Positions 34,447 to 43,380 of a stretch of DNA of 49,487 bases are shown here, piece after piece. The stretch spans positions 1-49,487 of the forward strand of contig JALSNI010000026.1 in NCBI GenBank assembly GCA_026987075.1, read 5' to 3'. The translations under genes and the position numbers were made by a program. The stretch is from Persephonella sp. Its GTDB lineage: Bacteria > Aquificota > Aquificia > Aquificales > Hydrogenothermaceae. Position 1 is the stretch's first letter, and every line of letters starts with the position of its first letter. Below the pieces are notes generated by a model, which made no database searches, had not been told where the DNA came from, and saw only the letters and a list, made by a program, of their open reading frames with translations.

Positions 34447-36048
34447 ATGAATCAAGAAACAGACCTTCAGAAAAGAATGCTTATATTTTTCGTTGTTGTT
34501 GCAGTGTTGATGATAGGATACTCTGTGTTGAGTTCCTATTATTTTTCAGAGGAAAAACTTGTTGCTACAAACTCAGATAATCAGACATTTCAAAAAAAAC
34601 AGGAGGTAGAATCCTCTAAACAAAAAAATCCAAGGGGGCAAAATGTTCTGTCTTATGCAGGAGGAAGTTATAATCTGTTAATGGGAAGTAAAAGGGTAAA
34701 TTCTGATGATTTAAAAAATCTTATAACAGTAAAAACAAACTTTGGAGAGGTCAAGTTTTCAAAAATTGGAGGAAGAATAGTTTCAATTTATGTAGATAAA
34801 TATAAAACAGACATAATTAGTGAGTTTGCGAAAAATAACAGAATATTTCCTACAGAAATAATAACCACAAACCCTTCGTTGACAGCACTTGTGAATTTTT
34901 CAGAGTATAACTTCAGGAAAGAGGGGAATAGTTATATATTTTCTTTAGAAAAGGAAGGTATAAAAATAGAAAAAAAATTTACATTTGAGAATTCTGTTTT
35001 CTCTATTGATATTAAAACAGAAGGTCTGGAAAAAGAAGGGCTGGCTATAGTAAATGGTATAGTTCTTACAGAGAATACCAGTGCCTTTGGACACTCTGGA
35101 GCTATAATAAAAACTGACAAAGAGCTTATAAAAATAGATGCAGACATAGACAGGGAACAGGTTATAAGGGGAAACATACTTTGGGCAGGAGAAGAAAATA
35201 AATATTTTATACAGCTTTTAGCTACTAAAAATGGTTTCAATGCAACACATGTGATACCTGTAGCTAAGGAAAAAACAGTTGTCATATCTGAGATTCCTAC
35301 CAACTTGGAAGGATTTTTCTTCGGAGGACCCAAACTTTACTCCCTTTTAGAATCTATATCTGAAAAGTATAAAAAAATCTGGGGAAAGGATTTAGCACTA
35401 CAGGACAGTGTTGATTTTGGATTTTTTGGAATACTTGGAAAACCTCTTTTTATTGTTCTCCACTTCTTCTATAACTACACCCACAACTGGGGAATTGCAA
35501 TAATTCTGCTTACTGTTGTTATCAGAATTCTGTTTTTCCCTCTAAATCACAAAAGCCTAAAAGCAATGAAAAAGATGGCAGATCTTGCCCCTGAGATAAA
35601 GAAACTCCAGAAGAAATATAAAGATGACCCTCAAAAACTTCAGCAGGAGATGATGAAACTGTATGCAGAGCATGGGGCAAATCCAATGTCAGGATGCCTC
35701 CCTATAATCGTTCAGATACCTGTTTTTATTGCCCTTTACAATGTTCTTATGGTAACTGTTGAGCTGAAAAATGCACCATTTATGCTCTGGATAACAGACC
35801 TATCCTCTAAAGACCCTTACTACATTCTTCCTATACTTATGGGTCTTTCAATGATAGCCCAGCAGTGGATTACCCCTTCTTCAGATAAAAATCAGAAGAT
35901 GATTATGTATATAATGGCTGTTGTATTTACCTTTATGTTTATGAACTTCCCATCAGGACTTGTTTTATACTGGCTTACGAATAATATATTAGGACTGGCT
36001 CAAAGTTATATCATCAACAAAAGTATGGGAAGATATAAGAAATCTTAA
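34447..36048 (+). CDS. yidC: Membrane protein insertase YidC
   Basis: 533 residues. An N-terminal membrane helix (MLIFFVVVAVLMIGYSVL) and a large periplasmic beta domain (about 60-330) mark the Gram-negative type. The conserved insertase core follows (THNWGIAIILLTVVIRILFFPL, with the Arg of the hydrophilic groove; GCLPIIVQIPVFIALY; FPSGLVLYWLTNN). It inserts membrane proteins alone or with Sec, including F0 subunit c in other bacteria, which is relevant given atpE nearby. No jag gene follows; mnmE does, 3 nt later. Confidence 0.96.
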   Translation: MNQETDLQKRMLIFFVVVAVLMIGYSVLSSYYFSEEKLVATNSDNQTFQKKQEVESSKQKNPRGQNVLSYAGGSYNLLMGSKRVNSDDLKNLITVKTNFGEVKFSKIGGRIVSIYVDKYKTDIISEFAKNNRIFPTEIITTNPSLTALVNFSEYNFRKEGNSYIFSLEKEGIKIEKKFTFENSVFSIDIKTEGLEKEGLAIVNGIVLTENTSAFGHSGAIIKTDKELIKIDADIDREQVIRGNILWAGEENKYFIQLLATKNGFNATHVIPVAKEKTVVISEIPTNLEGFFFGGPKLYSLLESISEKYKKIWGKDLALQDSVDFGFFGILGKPLFIVLHFFYNYTHNWGIAIILLTVVIRILFFPLNHKSLKAMKKMADLAPEIKKLQKKYKDDPQKLQQEMMKLYAEHGANPMSGCLPIIVQIPVFIALYNVLMVTVELKNAPFMLWITDLSSKDPYYILPILMGLSMIAQQWITPSSDKNQKMIMYIMAVVFTFMFMNFPSGLVLYWLTNNILGLAQSYIINKSMGRYKKS

Positions 36049-36051
36049 GTT

Positions 36052-37401
36052 ATGTATGAAAAAGATACAATAGTTGCCAATGCAACACCGCTTATTCCTT
36101 CAGCTGTAGGTATAGTAAGGATAAGCGGTGAAAAAGCTCTTCAAATAGGTAAAAAGCTGTTTACCCTTCCAGAAAAAGTAGAGGAAAGGAAAGCCTACTA
36201 CGGCAAAATAAAGGACAGGAAGGATGAAGTTATAGATGAGGGATTACTGCTGTTTTTTAAGGCTCCCCGGAGCTTTACTGGTGAAGATGTAGTGGAAATC
36301 TACCCTCACGGCAGTGTCCCGGTAATAAGGAAGATACTTCAGGAAGCTGTATATTTTGGAGCAAGATTAGCCCAGCCGGGAGAATTTACCAAGAGAGCTT
36401 TTTTCAATGGTAAGATAGACCTGACGCAAGCAGAAGCTATAGCTGAACTGATAGAAGCAAAAACAGAAAAGGCGACAAAAGCAGCTGTTAACATTCTTGA
36501 AGGAAAACTATCAAAAAAGATAAACCAGCTTAGAGAAGAACTTATCCATCTGATTTCACTTATTGAAGCAGAAATAAACTTTCCAGAAGATGTTGAGGAG
36601 ATAGAAGAGAAAACTGTTAAAGAAATTTTAAAATCTGTTATTGGCAGAATAAAGGAGCTTATAAAGACCTATAGAAAAGGAGAAATAATAAGAGAGGGGA
36701 TTAAGTTAGCCATCGTTGGAAAGCCTAATGTGGGAAAGTCTTCCCTTTTCAATGCTCTTGTCGGATACGAGAGGGCTATTGTCTCAGAATTTGAAGGAAC
36801 AACGAGAGACTTTTTAGAAGAGAGTCTTTCAATAAACGGAATACCTGTTAAGCTTCTTGACACTGCTGGAATAAGGGAAACAGAGAACAAAGTAGAAAAG
36901 ATAGGCATAGAAAAAGCAATACAAAAGATTGAAGAAGCAGACATTGTTCTGTTTGTTTTTGATTTAAGCAGCGGTATAACAGAAGAAGACATCCAGATTT
37001 ATGAAAAAATAAAAAATAAAAATCCCATAATAGTCGGAAATAAACTTGACTTGGCACTTGATAAAAACGATGAAAAGTATTATTTTAATGATGTAATACC
37101 TGTTAGTAGCAAGACATTACAAAACTTAGACCAATTAGAGGAGAAAATCCTTCAAAAACTAAATCTTTTGGAAGAAACAGATACAGATATTTATATCAAT
37201 TTAAGGCATTATGAGTTATTAAAAAAGGCACAAAAGGTTTTAGAGGGAGTTTTAAAAAACATTAAATACTTAATGTCAAATAAGGAAATACTTATGCTTG
37301 AAATCTCAGAAGCGTTAAAAGCTCTTGAGGAAATTACAGGGGAAATTACAACAGAAGATATCCTTGGGAACATATTCAGTAAATTCTGTATAGGAAAATA
37401 A
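36052..37401 (+). CDS. mnmE: tRNA uridine-5-carboxymethylaminomethyl(34) synthesis GTPase MnmE
   Basis: 449 residues. The N-terminal folate-binding domain (DTIVANATPLIPSAVGIVRISG) is followed by a helical domain and an inserted G domain: G1 GKPNVGKSSLFN, G2 EGTTRDF, G3 DTAG, G4 GNKLDL. The C-terminal FCIGK supplies the invariant Cys. With MnmG it modifies wobble U34. It is immediately downstream of yidC, in conserved order, and 28 nt before rho. Confidence 0.96.
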   Translation: MYEKDTIVANATPLIPSAVGIVRISGEKALQIGKKLFTLPEKVEERKAYYGKIKDRKDEVIDEGLLLFFKAPRSFTGEDVVEIYPHGSVPVIRKILQEAVYFGARLAQPGEFTKRAFFNGKIDLTQAEAIAELIEAKTEKATKAAVNILEGKLSKKINQLREELIHLISLIEAEINFPEDVEEIEEKTVKEILKSVIGRIKELIKTYRKGEIIREGIKLAIVGKPNVGKSSLFNALVGYERAIVSEFEGTTRDFLEESLSINGIPVKLLDTAGIRETENKVEKIGIEKAIQKIEEADIVLFVFDLSSGITEEDIQIYEKIKNKNPIIVGNKLDLALDKNDEKYYFNDVIPVSSKTLQNLDQLEEKILQKLNLLEETDTDIYINLRHYELLKKAQKVLEGVLKNIKYLMSNKEILMLEISEALKALEEITGEITTEDILGNIFSKFCIGK

Positions 37402-37429
37402 AAACAATTAGAGGAGGTTTATATAAATC

Positions 37430-38698
37430 ATGGCAACCACAGCGTTATCTGTTGAAGAACTGAAAAAAATGACCCTTCAGGAACTTCAAAAACTTGGAAA
37501 AGAGATAGGACTTCAGAGAACAACAGGTCTGAAAAAACAGGAGCTTATAGCAAGAATTTTAGAAAAAAAAGCTCAGGAAGAAGGGCTGAACTTTATAAGA
37601 GGAGTGTTAGAAGTTCTACCTGAAGGATACGGCTTTATAAGGTCTATAGAAAACAATTATGCTCCCCACTCTTCTGACATATATGTATCACCCTCGCAGA
37701 TAAAGAAATTTGGTTTGAGAACAGGGGATTACATAATAGGAATAGCGAGACTTCCAAAGGATAATGAAAAATACAGAGCTTTAATAAAAATAGAAGCTGT
37801 CAATACTGTAGAACCAGAAGTGGCAAAAAAAAGACCACGATTTGATACTTTGACTCCTTACCATCCAACAGAAAGATTTAATTTAGAATACGACCCATCA
37901 GATTTGTCAACAAGGGTAGTCAGTCTAATAACACCTATAGGAAAAGGACAGAGGGGACTTATCGTTGCTCCACCAAAAGCAGGAAAAACTGTTCTGATTC
38001 AAAGACTTGCAAAAGCACTGATAAAAAACCATCCAGAAACACATCTGATAATACTCCTGATAGACGAAAGGCCAGAAGAAGTTACAGAGATGAGAAGAAT
38101 AGTGGGAGAAGGAGCAGAAGTTGTTGCCTCAACATTTGATGAGCCGCCGGAGAGGCATATGCACGTTGCAGAGCTTATTATAGAAAGGGCAAAAAGATTA
38201 GTTGAACTGGGACAGGATGTTGTTATACTCCTTGACTCTATGACAAGACTTGCAAGAGCATCAAACGCCATAACACCGCCTTCAGGTAGAGTTTTATCTG
38301 GTGGTCTTGAAGCAACAGCCCTCCAGAGGCCTAAAAAATTCTTCGGAGCTGCGAGGAACATAGAAGAAGGGGGAAGTTTAACAATACTTGCAACAGCACT
38401 TGTTGAAACAGGTTCAAAGATGGATGACGTAATATTTGAGGAGTTCAAAGGAACAGGAAATATGGAGCTTTACCTTGACAGGAGACTGATGGAAAGAAGA
38501 ATATTCCCTGCTATAAACATACCAAAATCCGGTACAAGAAAAGAAGAACTGTTAGTGGAAGAATGGGAACTTCAGAGACTGTGGATACTGAGAAAGTTTC
38601 TCTCCACAATGGATGAGGTAGAAGCAATGGAGTTTCTCCTCAGTAAACTGTCCAAATTCAAGACAAACGAGGAATTTCTCAAATCTATGAACACTTGA
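37430..38698 (+). CDS. rho: Transcription termination factor Rho
   Basis: 422 residues, hexameric RNA helicase. An N-terminal Rho_N helix-extended-loop-helix ([15 protein letters not shown]) is followed by the cold-shock RNA-binding domain (EGYGFIRS), then RecA-type ATPase with Walker A PPKAGKT and the [10 protein letters not shown] and DSMTRLARA motifs. The ATG has GAGGAGG 8 nt upstream. It lies 28 nt after mnmE, so probably in the same transcript. Confidence 0.97.
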   Translation: MATTALSVEELKKMTLQELQKLGKEIGLQRTTGLKKQELIARILEKKAQEEGLNFIRGVLEVLPEGYGFIRSIENNYAPHSSDIYVSPSQIKKFGLRTGDYIIGIARLPKDNEKYRALIKIEAVNTVEPEVAKKRPRFDTLTPYHPTERFNLEYDPSDLSTRVVSLITPIGKGQRGLIVAPPKAGKTVLIQRLAKALIKNHPETHLIILLIDERPEEVTEMRRIVGEGAEVVASTFDEPPERHMHVAELIIERAKRLVELGQDVVILLDSMTRLARASNAITPPSGRVLSGGLEATALQRPKKFFGAARNIEEGGSLTILATALVETGSKMDDVIFEEFKGTGNMELYLDRRLMERRIFPAINIPKSGTRKEELLVEEWELQRLWILRKFLSTMDEVEAMEFLLSKLSKFKTNEEFLKSMNT

Positions 38699-38732
38699 TA
38701 AAAATTTCTGCAAATAATAAAATATACGTTTG

Positions 38733-38757
38733 CCTGATTTTTCTTCAGGTATATATT
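38733..38757 (+). other. Hairpin in the rho-rpmE gap (weak terminator or rpmE leader)
   Basis: CCTGA (38733-38737) pairs with TCAGG (38745-38749), loop TTTTTCT. AATATA upstream (38721-38726) can pair with the TATATATT that follows. There is no T-run, so it is a poor terminator. It lies about 20 nt before the L31 start, where some bacteria carry autoregulatory leaders. Confidence 0.3.
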
Positions 38758-38779
38758 AAATGGAAAAGGAGGTATTGAG

Positions 38780-38980
38780 TTGAAAAAAGATATTCATCCA
38801 GAGCTTAAACTTACCCACTTTGTTTGTGGTTGCGGAAATGAGTTTGACCTGCTTTCAACAAAAGGTGGAACAGTTTACCTTGAAGTGTGTAACCAGTGTC
38901 ATCCATTTTACACAGGTAAACTGAGAATAAAGCCATTTTTCCTTGAGATAAAAGGAGAAGCTGTTCAAGAAAGTAAGTAA
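38780..38980 (+). CDS. rpmE: 50S ribosomal protein L31, zinc-binding type, TTG start
   Basis: 66 residues. It starts with a TTG (38780) after [24 protein letters not shown] and [13 protein letters not shown] give the four Cys zinc site of the C+ type. The stop codon overlaps the prfA ATG (TAATG), so translation is coupled. The rho-rpmE-prfA order is conserved in many bacteria. Confidence 0.95.
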   Translation: MKKDIHPELKLTHFVCGCGNEFDLLSTKGGTVYLEVCNQCHPFYTGKLRIKPFFLEIKGEAVQESK

Positions 38981-40065
38981 TGCTAAATAGACATATTGTA
39001 GATAAGCTTGAAAAGTTAGAAGAAAAACTGAAAAAGTTAGAGGCAGAGCTTTCTAACCCTGAAGTATTAAAAGACCAGAGAAAACTACAGCAGGTAGCAA
39101 AAGAACACAAAGAAGCAGAACAGCTGTATAAACTATACAGAGAGTATAAGCAGGTAGAAAAAGACATAAAAGAAGCTAAATCCCTCCTTAACTCTCCCGA
39201 TGAGGAGATGAGAATTTTAGCAGAAGAAGAGCTGAAAAATCTTCAGGAAAAGAAAGAAAAGTTAGAAAAAGACATACAACTTCAGCTCCTACCTAAAGAC
39301 CCTAACGATGAAAAAAATGTAATATTAGAGATAAGACAGGGAGCAGGAGGAGAAGAGGCAGCTCTTTTTGCAGCAGAGCTGTTCAGGATGTATCAGAGGT
39401 ATGCAGAGAGACACGGGTGGAAGGTTGAAGTCCTCAGTATGCATCCCACTGACAGGGGAGGTATAAAGGAAGTTATAGCTCTTATAAAAGGTAAGGGAGC
39501 TTACTCAAGGCTGAAGTTTGAAAGCGGTGTTCACAGGGTTCAGAGAGTTCCAGAAACAGAAAGTTCAGGAAGAATACATACATCAACAGCAACTGTTGCT
39601 GTTTTGCCCGAAGCTGAAGAAGTAGATGTGGAGATAAAACCGGAAGAGCTGAAAATAGAAACAATGAGGGCATCAGGAGCCGGGGGACAGCACGTTAACA
39701 CAACAGATTCAGCTGTCAGAATAACCCACATTCCTACAGGAATTGTTGTTAGCTGTCAGGATGAAAGGTCTCAGCTCCAGAACAGAGCAAAGGCAATGCA
39801 GATTTTAAGGGCAAGGCTGAAGGATTACTATGATAGATTAGAAAGACAGAAGATAGAAAAAGAGAGAAGGTCTCAGGTAGGAACAGGAGACAGGTCAGAG
39901 AAGATAAGAACTTACAACTTTCCACAAAACAGAGTAACAGACCACCGTATTGGATACACCTCCCACAGGATACACGAGATTTTAGACGGGGATTTAGACG
40001 AGATAATAGACAGACTGATAGCAAAGGAGCAGGAACAGAAACTGTTAGCAATAGAAAATCAGTGA
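38980..40065 (+). CDS. prfA: Peptide chain release factor 1
   Basis: 361 residues; recognises UAA and UAG stop codons. The N-terminal helical domain is followed by the anticodon-mimic region and the catalytic GGQ loop ([15 protein letters not shown]). [18 protein letters not shown] is typical of RF1. Its stop is 3 nt before tRNA-Arg. Confidence 0.97.
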   Translation: MLNRHIVDKLEKLEEKLKKLEAELSNPEVLKDQRKLQQVAKEHKEAEQLYKLYREYKQVEKDIKEAKSLLNSPDEEMRILAEEELKNLQEKKEKLEKDIQLQLLPKDPNDEKNVILEIRQGAGGEEAALFAAELFRMYQRYAERHGWKVEVLSMHPTDRGGIKEVIALIKGKGAYSRLKFESGVHRVQRVPETESSGRIHTSTATVAVLPEAEEVDVEIKPEELKIETMRASGAGGQHVNTTDSAVRITHIPTGIVVSCQDERSQLQNRAKAMQILRARLKDYYDRLERQKIEKERRSQVGTGDRSEKIRTYNFPQNRVTDHRIGYTSHRIHEILDGDLDEIIDRLIAKEQEQKLLAIENQ

Positions 40066-40068
40066 TAG

Positions 40069-40145
40069 GCGCCCGTAGCTCAACTGGATAGAGCACGTGA
40101 CTACGGATCACGAGGTTGCAGGTTCGACTCCTGCCGGGCGCGCCA
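40069..40145 (+). tRNA. tRNA-Arg(ACG)
   Basis: 77 nt including encoded CCA (40143-40145). Acceptor GCGCCCG (40069-40075) pairs with CGGGCGC (40135-40141), discriminator G. D-arm GCTC/GAGC, anticodon stem CGTGA/TCACG with loop CTACGGA (anticodon ACG), T-arm GCAGG/CCTGC with loop TTCGACT. It reads CGN codons after A34-to-inosine editing. It starts 3 nt after prfA and is probably cut from that transcript. Confidence 0.97.
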
Positions 40146-40210
40146 GACAAAAATCATAAAAATTTCTGCATAATCAGTTTAAATTTTATCCAAAAACAGG
40201 AAGGTTAGTG

Positions 40211-40417
40211 ATGGATATACTGATTTCAGCTTTTGTTTTGCTTTCTGCAAATATACAGACATCAGAGAATAAGGACTGTTTCCAGATAGATGTGTGTGCC
40301 TGCAGAGGAAACAGCTGTATGATATTCCCAACAACATGTGTTCCAGAAAACTGGAAGATAGAAGACTTCACAAAGTGTGAAAACAGACCTGATAAGATAA
40401 AGATACCAACCCACTGA
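40211..40417 (+). CDS. Small secreted Cys-rich protein of unknown function
   Basis: 68 residues from the ATG at 40211, with GGAAGG upstream; a GTG one codon earlier is also possible. The first 13-15 residues (MDILISAFVLLSANI) form a short hydrophobic segment that may be a signal peptide, followed by a polar region with six Cys (DCF, VCACRGNSC, TTC, TKC). An even Cys count in a short exported protein suggests disulfides or a metal site. I do not recognise a family. It lies between two tRNA genes. Coding status is likely but unproven. Confidence 0.5.
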   Translation: MDILISAFVLLSANIQTSENKDCFQIDVCACRGNSCMIFPTTCVPENWKIEDFTKCENRPDKIKIPTH

Positions 40418-40420
40418 AAA

Positions 40421-40429
40421 TGGTATAAT
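40421..40429 (+). promoter_or_regulatory. Extended -10 promoter element of tRNA-Ala
   Basis: TGG followed by TATAAT (40424-40429). It places the start near 40436, four nt before the mature tRNA 5' end. The -35 position (around 40401) is not recognisable. It overlaps nothing coding beyond the stop of the small Cys gene. Confidence 0.6.
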
Positions 40430-40439
40430 ATCTATGTAT

Positions 40440-40512
40440 GGGGTCGTAGCTCAGCTGGGAGAGCGTTGCCTCGGCATGGCAAAGGTCGCGGGTTCGAATC
40501 CCGCCGACTCCA
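40440..40512 (+). tRNA. tRNA-Ala(GGC), CCA not encoded, unusual C33
   Basis: 73 nt. Acceptor GGGGTCG (40440-40446) pairs with CGACTCC (40505-40511); G3 opposite T70 gives the G3-U70 alanine identity pair, and the discriminator is A. D-arm GCTC/GAGC; anticodon stem TTGCC/GGCAA with loop TCGGCAT, anticodon GGC (40473-40475); T-arm GCGGG/CCCGC, loop TTCGAAT. The loop has C at position 33 (40472) instead of the near-invariant U. The bases after the discriminator are TTA, so CCA must be added. It ends against the stop codon of the convergent YeeE gene. Confidence 0.94.
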
Positions 40513-41055
40513 TTAATCTTTAATGTATTTCTTCTCTAACCAGTCTATAACAAAGGCAAGAACAACAAATGTTCCACCAATTGCAGTGCCAACAATCATC
40601 TTGGAAATCCCTTCTAACCCAAAAAGGTCTGTCAGTGTGGGAGCTCCAAATGTTGGACCATGAAGAAAAGAGTTGTGATAAACAGGATATAAAACTGTAA
40701 AAATAATCCCTCCTATAACGCCGGAAACAATACCAAGAAAAGCATCCATTCTCCCCTCCCCTACAGCTTCAGGCATACTACCGGGACAGTACCCTACAAT
40801 AACCATTCCTGTTCCAAATACAAGCCCACCAAGGGCAACGCCAACGGGATAAAAAGGTTTTATATGAAACTGCAGCAGTCCAAAATGTTCTCCTGTGTAG
40901 ATAAGAATAGCTCCAACACCCATAGCAATCAAAAGGGCTTTAGGTATAGTTAAATCCTTCAGAAGGAATGCCCCAACAACCTTAGACAGTCTATCTAAAA
41001 ATCCCAGCTGCATTATAGCACCAAAAATCATCCCAAGAAAAAACACCTTCAGCAT
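40513..41055 (-). CDS. YeeE/YedE-family membrane protein (sulfur-compound transport), second of pair
   Basis: 180 residues with about five membrane segments. It carries the family Cys motif VGYCPGSMPEA in a transmembrane context, as in YeeE/TsuA thiosulfate importers. It begins in a 1-nt overlap (TAATG) with the preceding gene, which has the other Cys motif. Together the two would make one full-size transporter, as in PmpA/PmpB pairs. The substrate is probably a reduced sulfur compound by family analogy; not proven here. Confidence 0.8.
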   Translation of the reverse strand: MLKVFFLGMIFGAIMQLGFLDRLSKVVGAFLLKDLTIPKALLIAMGVGAILIYTGEHFGLLQFHIKPFYPVGVALGGLVFGTGMVIVGYCPGSMPEAVGEGRMDAFLGIVSGVIGGIIFTVLYPVYHNSFLHGPTFGAPTLTDLFGLEGISKMIVGTAIGGTFVVLAFVIDWLEKKYIKD

Positions 41056-41552
41056 TATCTGTACCTCCTTCTGTAAATCAGATTGGCAGTGATTAAACCT
41101 CCAGCAAAGGCAAAGATACCAAACAGCAGTGAGCTGACAGCAAGCTGCATCCCACCGCTAAACATATGTCCTGACGTGCATCCTCCTGCCATTCTCGCAC
41201 CAAAAATCAGTAAAAATCCCCCTAAAAATGCAAACAGTATTCTGGATTTCCTTCCTAGATTCAGCCTGTTTTCCCAGTAAACAGGTGTAAATGTAAGTCT
41301 GAATGTTCTTGTAAGGAGTGAGGTGATAACAGCACCAACAAATCCACCAGCTAAAAACCACAGTTCCCATCTTCCAGCTTTCTCAATCTCTGGTAAATAT
41401 TCGTTGTTAATTACAGGAAACAGAAGGTTTCCCAAATATGGAAATGCTGTTGATGCACCGATAGGTCTGTGCTCAACAATAAAGACTATAAAATTAATAA
41501 GAGCAAGAAAAAATCCAGCCCAGAACCAGTTGATAACAGGTTTTTCTTTCAT
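41055..41552 (-). CDS. YeeE/YedE-family membrane protein (sulfur-compound transport), first of pair
   Basis: 165 residues, hydrophobic, about four or five membrane segments. The motif ARMAGGCTSGHMFSGG is the N-terminal-half signature of YeeE/YedE proteins, whose Cys is thought to pass a sulfur species through the membrane. It starts MKEKPVINWFWAGFF and is translationally coupled to the second half. No sox, sqr or sulfurtransferase gene is adjacent. In a sulfur-using Aquificota bacterium the pair fits sulfur uptake. Confidence 0.8.
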   Translation of the reverse strand: MKEKPVINWFWAGFFLALINFIVFIVEHRPIGASTAFPYLGNLLFPVINNEYLPEIEKAGRWELWFLAGGFVGAVITSLLTRTFRLTFTPVYWENRLNLGRKSRILFAFLGGFLLIFGARMAGGCTSGHMFSGGMQLAVSSLLFGIFAFAGGLITANLIYRRRYR

Positions 41553-41642
41553 TCTTAACCTCTGAGTTAGTTTTTTCTAACTAACATACCAGAAAATCTT
41601 TATTTTCTGTTTTTGCTTTATAAATAAGGGAATTTAGAAATT

Positions 41643-41651
41643 TGATATAAT
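41643..41651 (+). promoter_or_regulatory. Extended -10 promoter element of proS
   Basis: TGA followed by TATAAT (41646-41651), about 28 nt before the proS ATG at 41679 and its GCGAGGAG ribosome site. No clear -35. The same TGATATAAT string occurs at atpB. Confidence 0.5.
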
Positions 41652-41678
41652 CTAAAAAAAAGCGAGGAGAAGATACTG

Positions 41679-43373
41679 ATGAGGGCATCTTCCTACTTTA
41701 TTCCAACTCTAAAGGAAGCACCTGCTGAGGCAGAGGTTCCCAGTCATATATTTCTAATCAGAGGAGGTTTTATAAGACAGTTAGCAGCAGGATTATACGA
41801 ATATTTACCTTTAGGATACAGGGTTTTAAAAAAGATAGAAAACATAGTGAGAAAACATATGGACAGGGCTGGAGCTCTTGAAGTTTTACTGCCGATTTTA
41901 ACACCTTCAGAGCTGTGGCAGGAAACAGGCCGATGGGATGTTTATGGAAAGGAACTGTTTAGAGTTGAAGACAGAAAAGGAAGGATGTTTGCCCTTGGAC
42001 CAACCCACGAAGAGACAATCACAGACCTCGTAAGAAAGAATATCCGTTCTTACAAAGACCTTCCAAAAAATTTCTACCAGATACAGACAAAGTTCAGAGA
42101 TGAAGCAAGACCCAGATACGGTCTGATAAGGGGAAGGGAGTTTATTATGAAAGATGCCTACTCGTTTGATGTTTCAGAGGAGATGGCAGTAAAGTCTTAC
42201 AATCTGATGAAAGAAACATACAGAAAGATATTTGATGAGCTTGGACTTGACTACCTTATGGTTGAGGCTGATACAGGAGCAATAGGAGGGAAATACTCCC
42301 ACGAATTTGTAGTGAAGGTTCCAAATGGTGAAGCACATATCGTTTACTGTGAAAAATGTGGTTATGCTGCAAATGTTGAGGCAGCAAAGTATGAGTTTGA
42401 GCTTGATAAACTACCTCCAGAGGAAGAAAAACCTTTAGAGAAAGTTCACACTCCAGGTGTTTCATCTGTTACAGATGTGGCACAGTTTCTCGGTGTTGAT
42501 GAAAAGAAGATAGTTAAAACGCTGGTGTATATATTAGATGATGGAACAGCTGTTGCAGTTCTTATCAGGGGAGATAGAGAGCTGAATGAGACAAAGCTGA
42601 TAAACTACTTCAATGTGTTAGATGCTCATCTTGCTTCTTCTGAAGAGTTAGAAAAACTAAACATAGTTGAGGGATTTGTTGGTCCCATTGGTCTTGATAT
42701 CCCTGTCTATGCAGATATTTCTGTAAAAGACCTTCACAATTTTGTTGTAGGAGCAAACGAAAAAGATTACCACTACATAAACGTAAACATACCCAGAGAT
42801 TTTAAGCCTGTTGAGTTTGTGGATTTCTCAACAGCAAGGGAAGGAGACCCGTGTCCTGTATGCAAAGCTCCTTTAAAAGAAACAACAGGTCTTGAGGTAG
42901 GTCATATATTTCTCCTTGGAACAAAATACTCTGAAGCTATGAAAGCTTACTTTGTAGATAGAGACGGTAGAGAGAAGCCTATTATTATGGGCTGCTATGG
43001 AATTGGAGTAAGCAGACTGATGGCAGCAGCAGTTGAGCAGAGCCACGACGAGAACGGAATTATATGGCCTGAAAGCATCGCCCCATTTAAACTACACATA
43101 CTTGCATTGAACATAAAAGATAGTCAGATTAAAGATGTAGCAGAACAGCTTTACCAGAAAGCTCTTGGTATGGGAATAGAAGTGCTTTATGACGATAGGG
43201 ATATTTCTCCCGGAGCAAAGTTTAAAGATGCAGACCTTATAGGGATACCTTACAGGATAGTTGTTGGGAAAAAGGTAAAAGAAGGAAAAGTAGAACTTCA
43301 AAAGAGAGGAGCAGAAGAAAAAGAAGAGATAAAAATAACTGATGTGGAAGGGTTTCTCCAGAAACTCCAATAG
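41679..43373 (+). CDS. proS: Prolyl-tRNA synthetase, bacterial type with editing domain
   Basis: 564 residues; class II synthetase. Motif 1-2 region: YLPLGYRVLKKIENIVRKHMDRAGALEVLLP and KFRDEARPRYGLIRGREFIMKDAYSFD. An inserted YbaK-like editing domain (about 225-390, HTPGVSSVTDVAQFLGV) removes mis-charged alanine. Motif 3 is GCYGIGVSRLMAA, followed by the anticodon-binding domain. It is the first of three co-directional genes with the GAF-PAS protein and the PilB/GspE ATPase. Confidence 0.97.
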   Translation: MRASSYFIPTLKEAPAEAEVPSHIFLIRGGFIRQLAAGLYEYLPLGYRVLKKIENIVRKHMDRAGALEVLLPILTPSELWQETGRWDVYGKELFRVEDRKGRMFALGPTHEETITDLVRKNIRSYKDLPKNFYQIQTKFRDEARPRYGLIRGREFIMKDAYSFDVSEEMAVKSYNLMKETYRKIFDELGLDYLMVEADTGAIGGKYSHEFVVKVPNGEAHIVYCEKCGYAANVEAAKYEFELDKLPPEEEKPLEKVHTPGVSSVTDVAQFLGVDEKKIVKTLVYILDDGTAVAVLIRGDRELNETKLINYFNVLDAHLASSEELEKLNIVEGFVGPIGLDIPVYADISVKDLHNFVVGANEKDYHYINVNIPRDFKPVEFVDFSTAREGDPCPVCKAPLKETTGLEVGHIFLLGTKYSEAMKAYFVDRDGREKPIIMGCYGIGVSRLMAAAVEQSHDENGIIWPESIAPFKLHILALNIKDSQIKDVAEQLYQKALGMGIEVLYDDRDISPGAKFKDADLIGIPYRIVVGKKVKEGKVELQKRGAEEKEEIKITDVEGFLQKLQ

Positions 43374-43380
43374 GTTAAAA

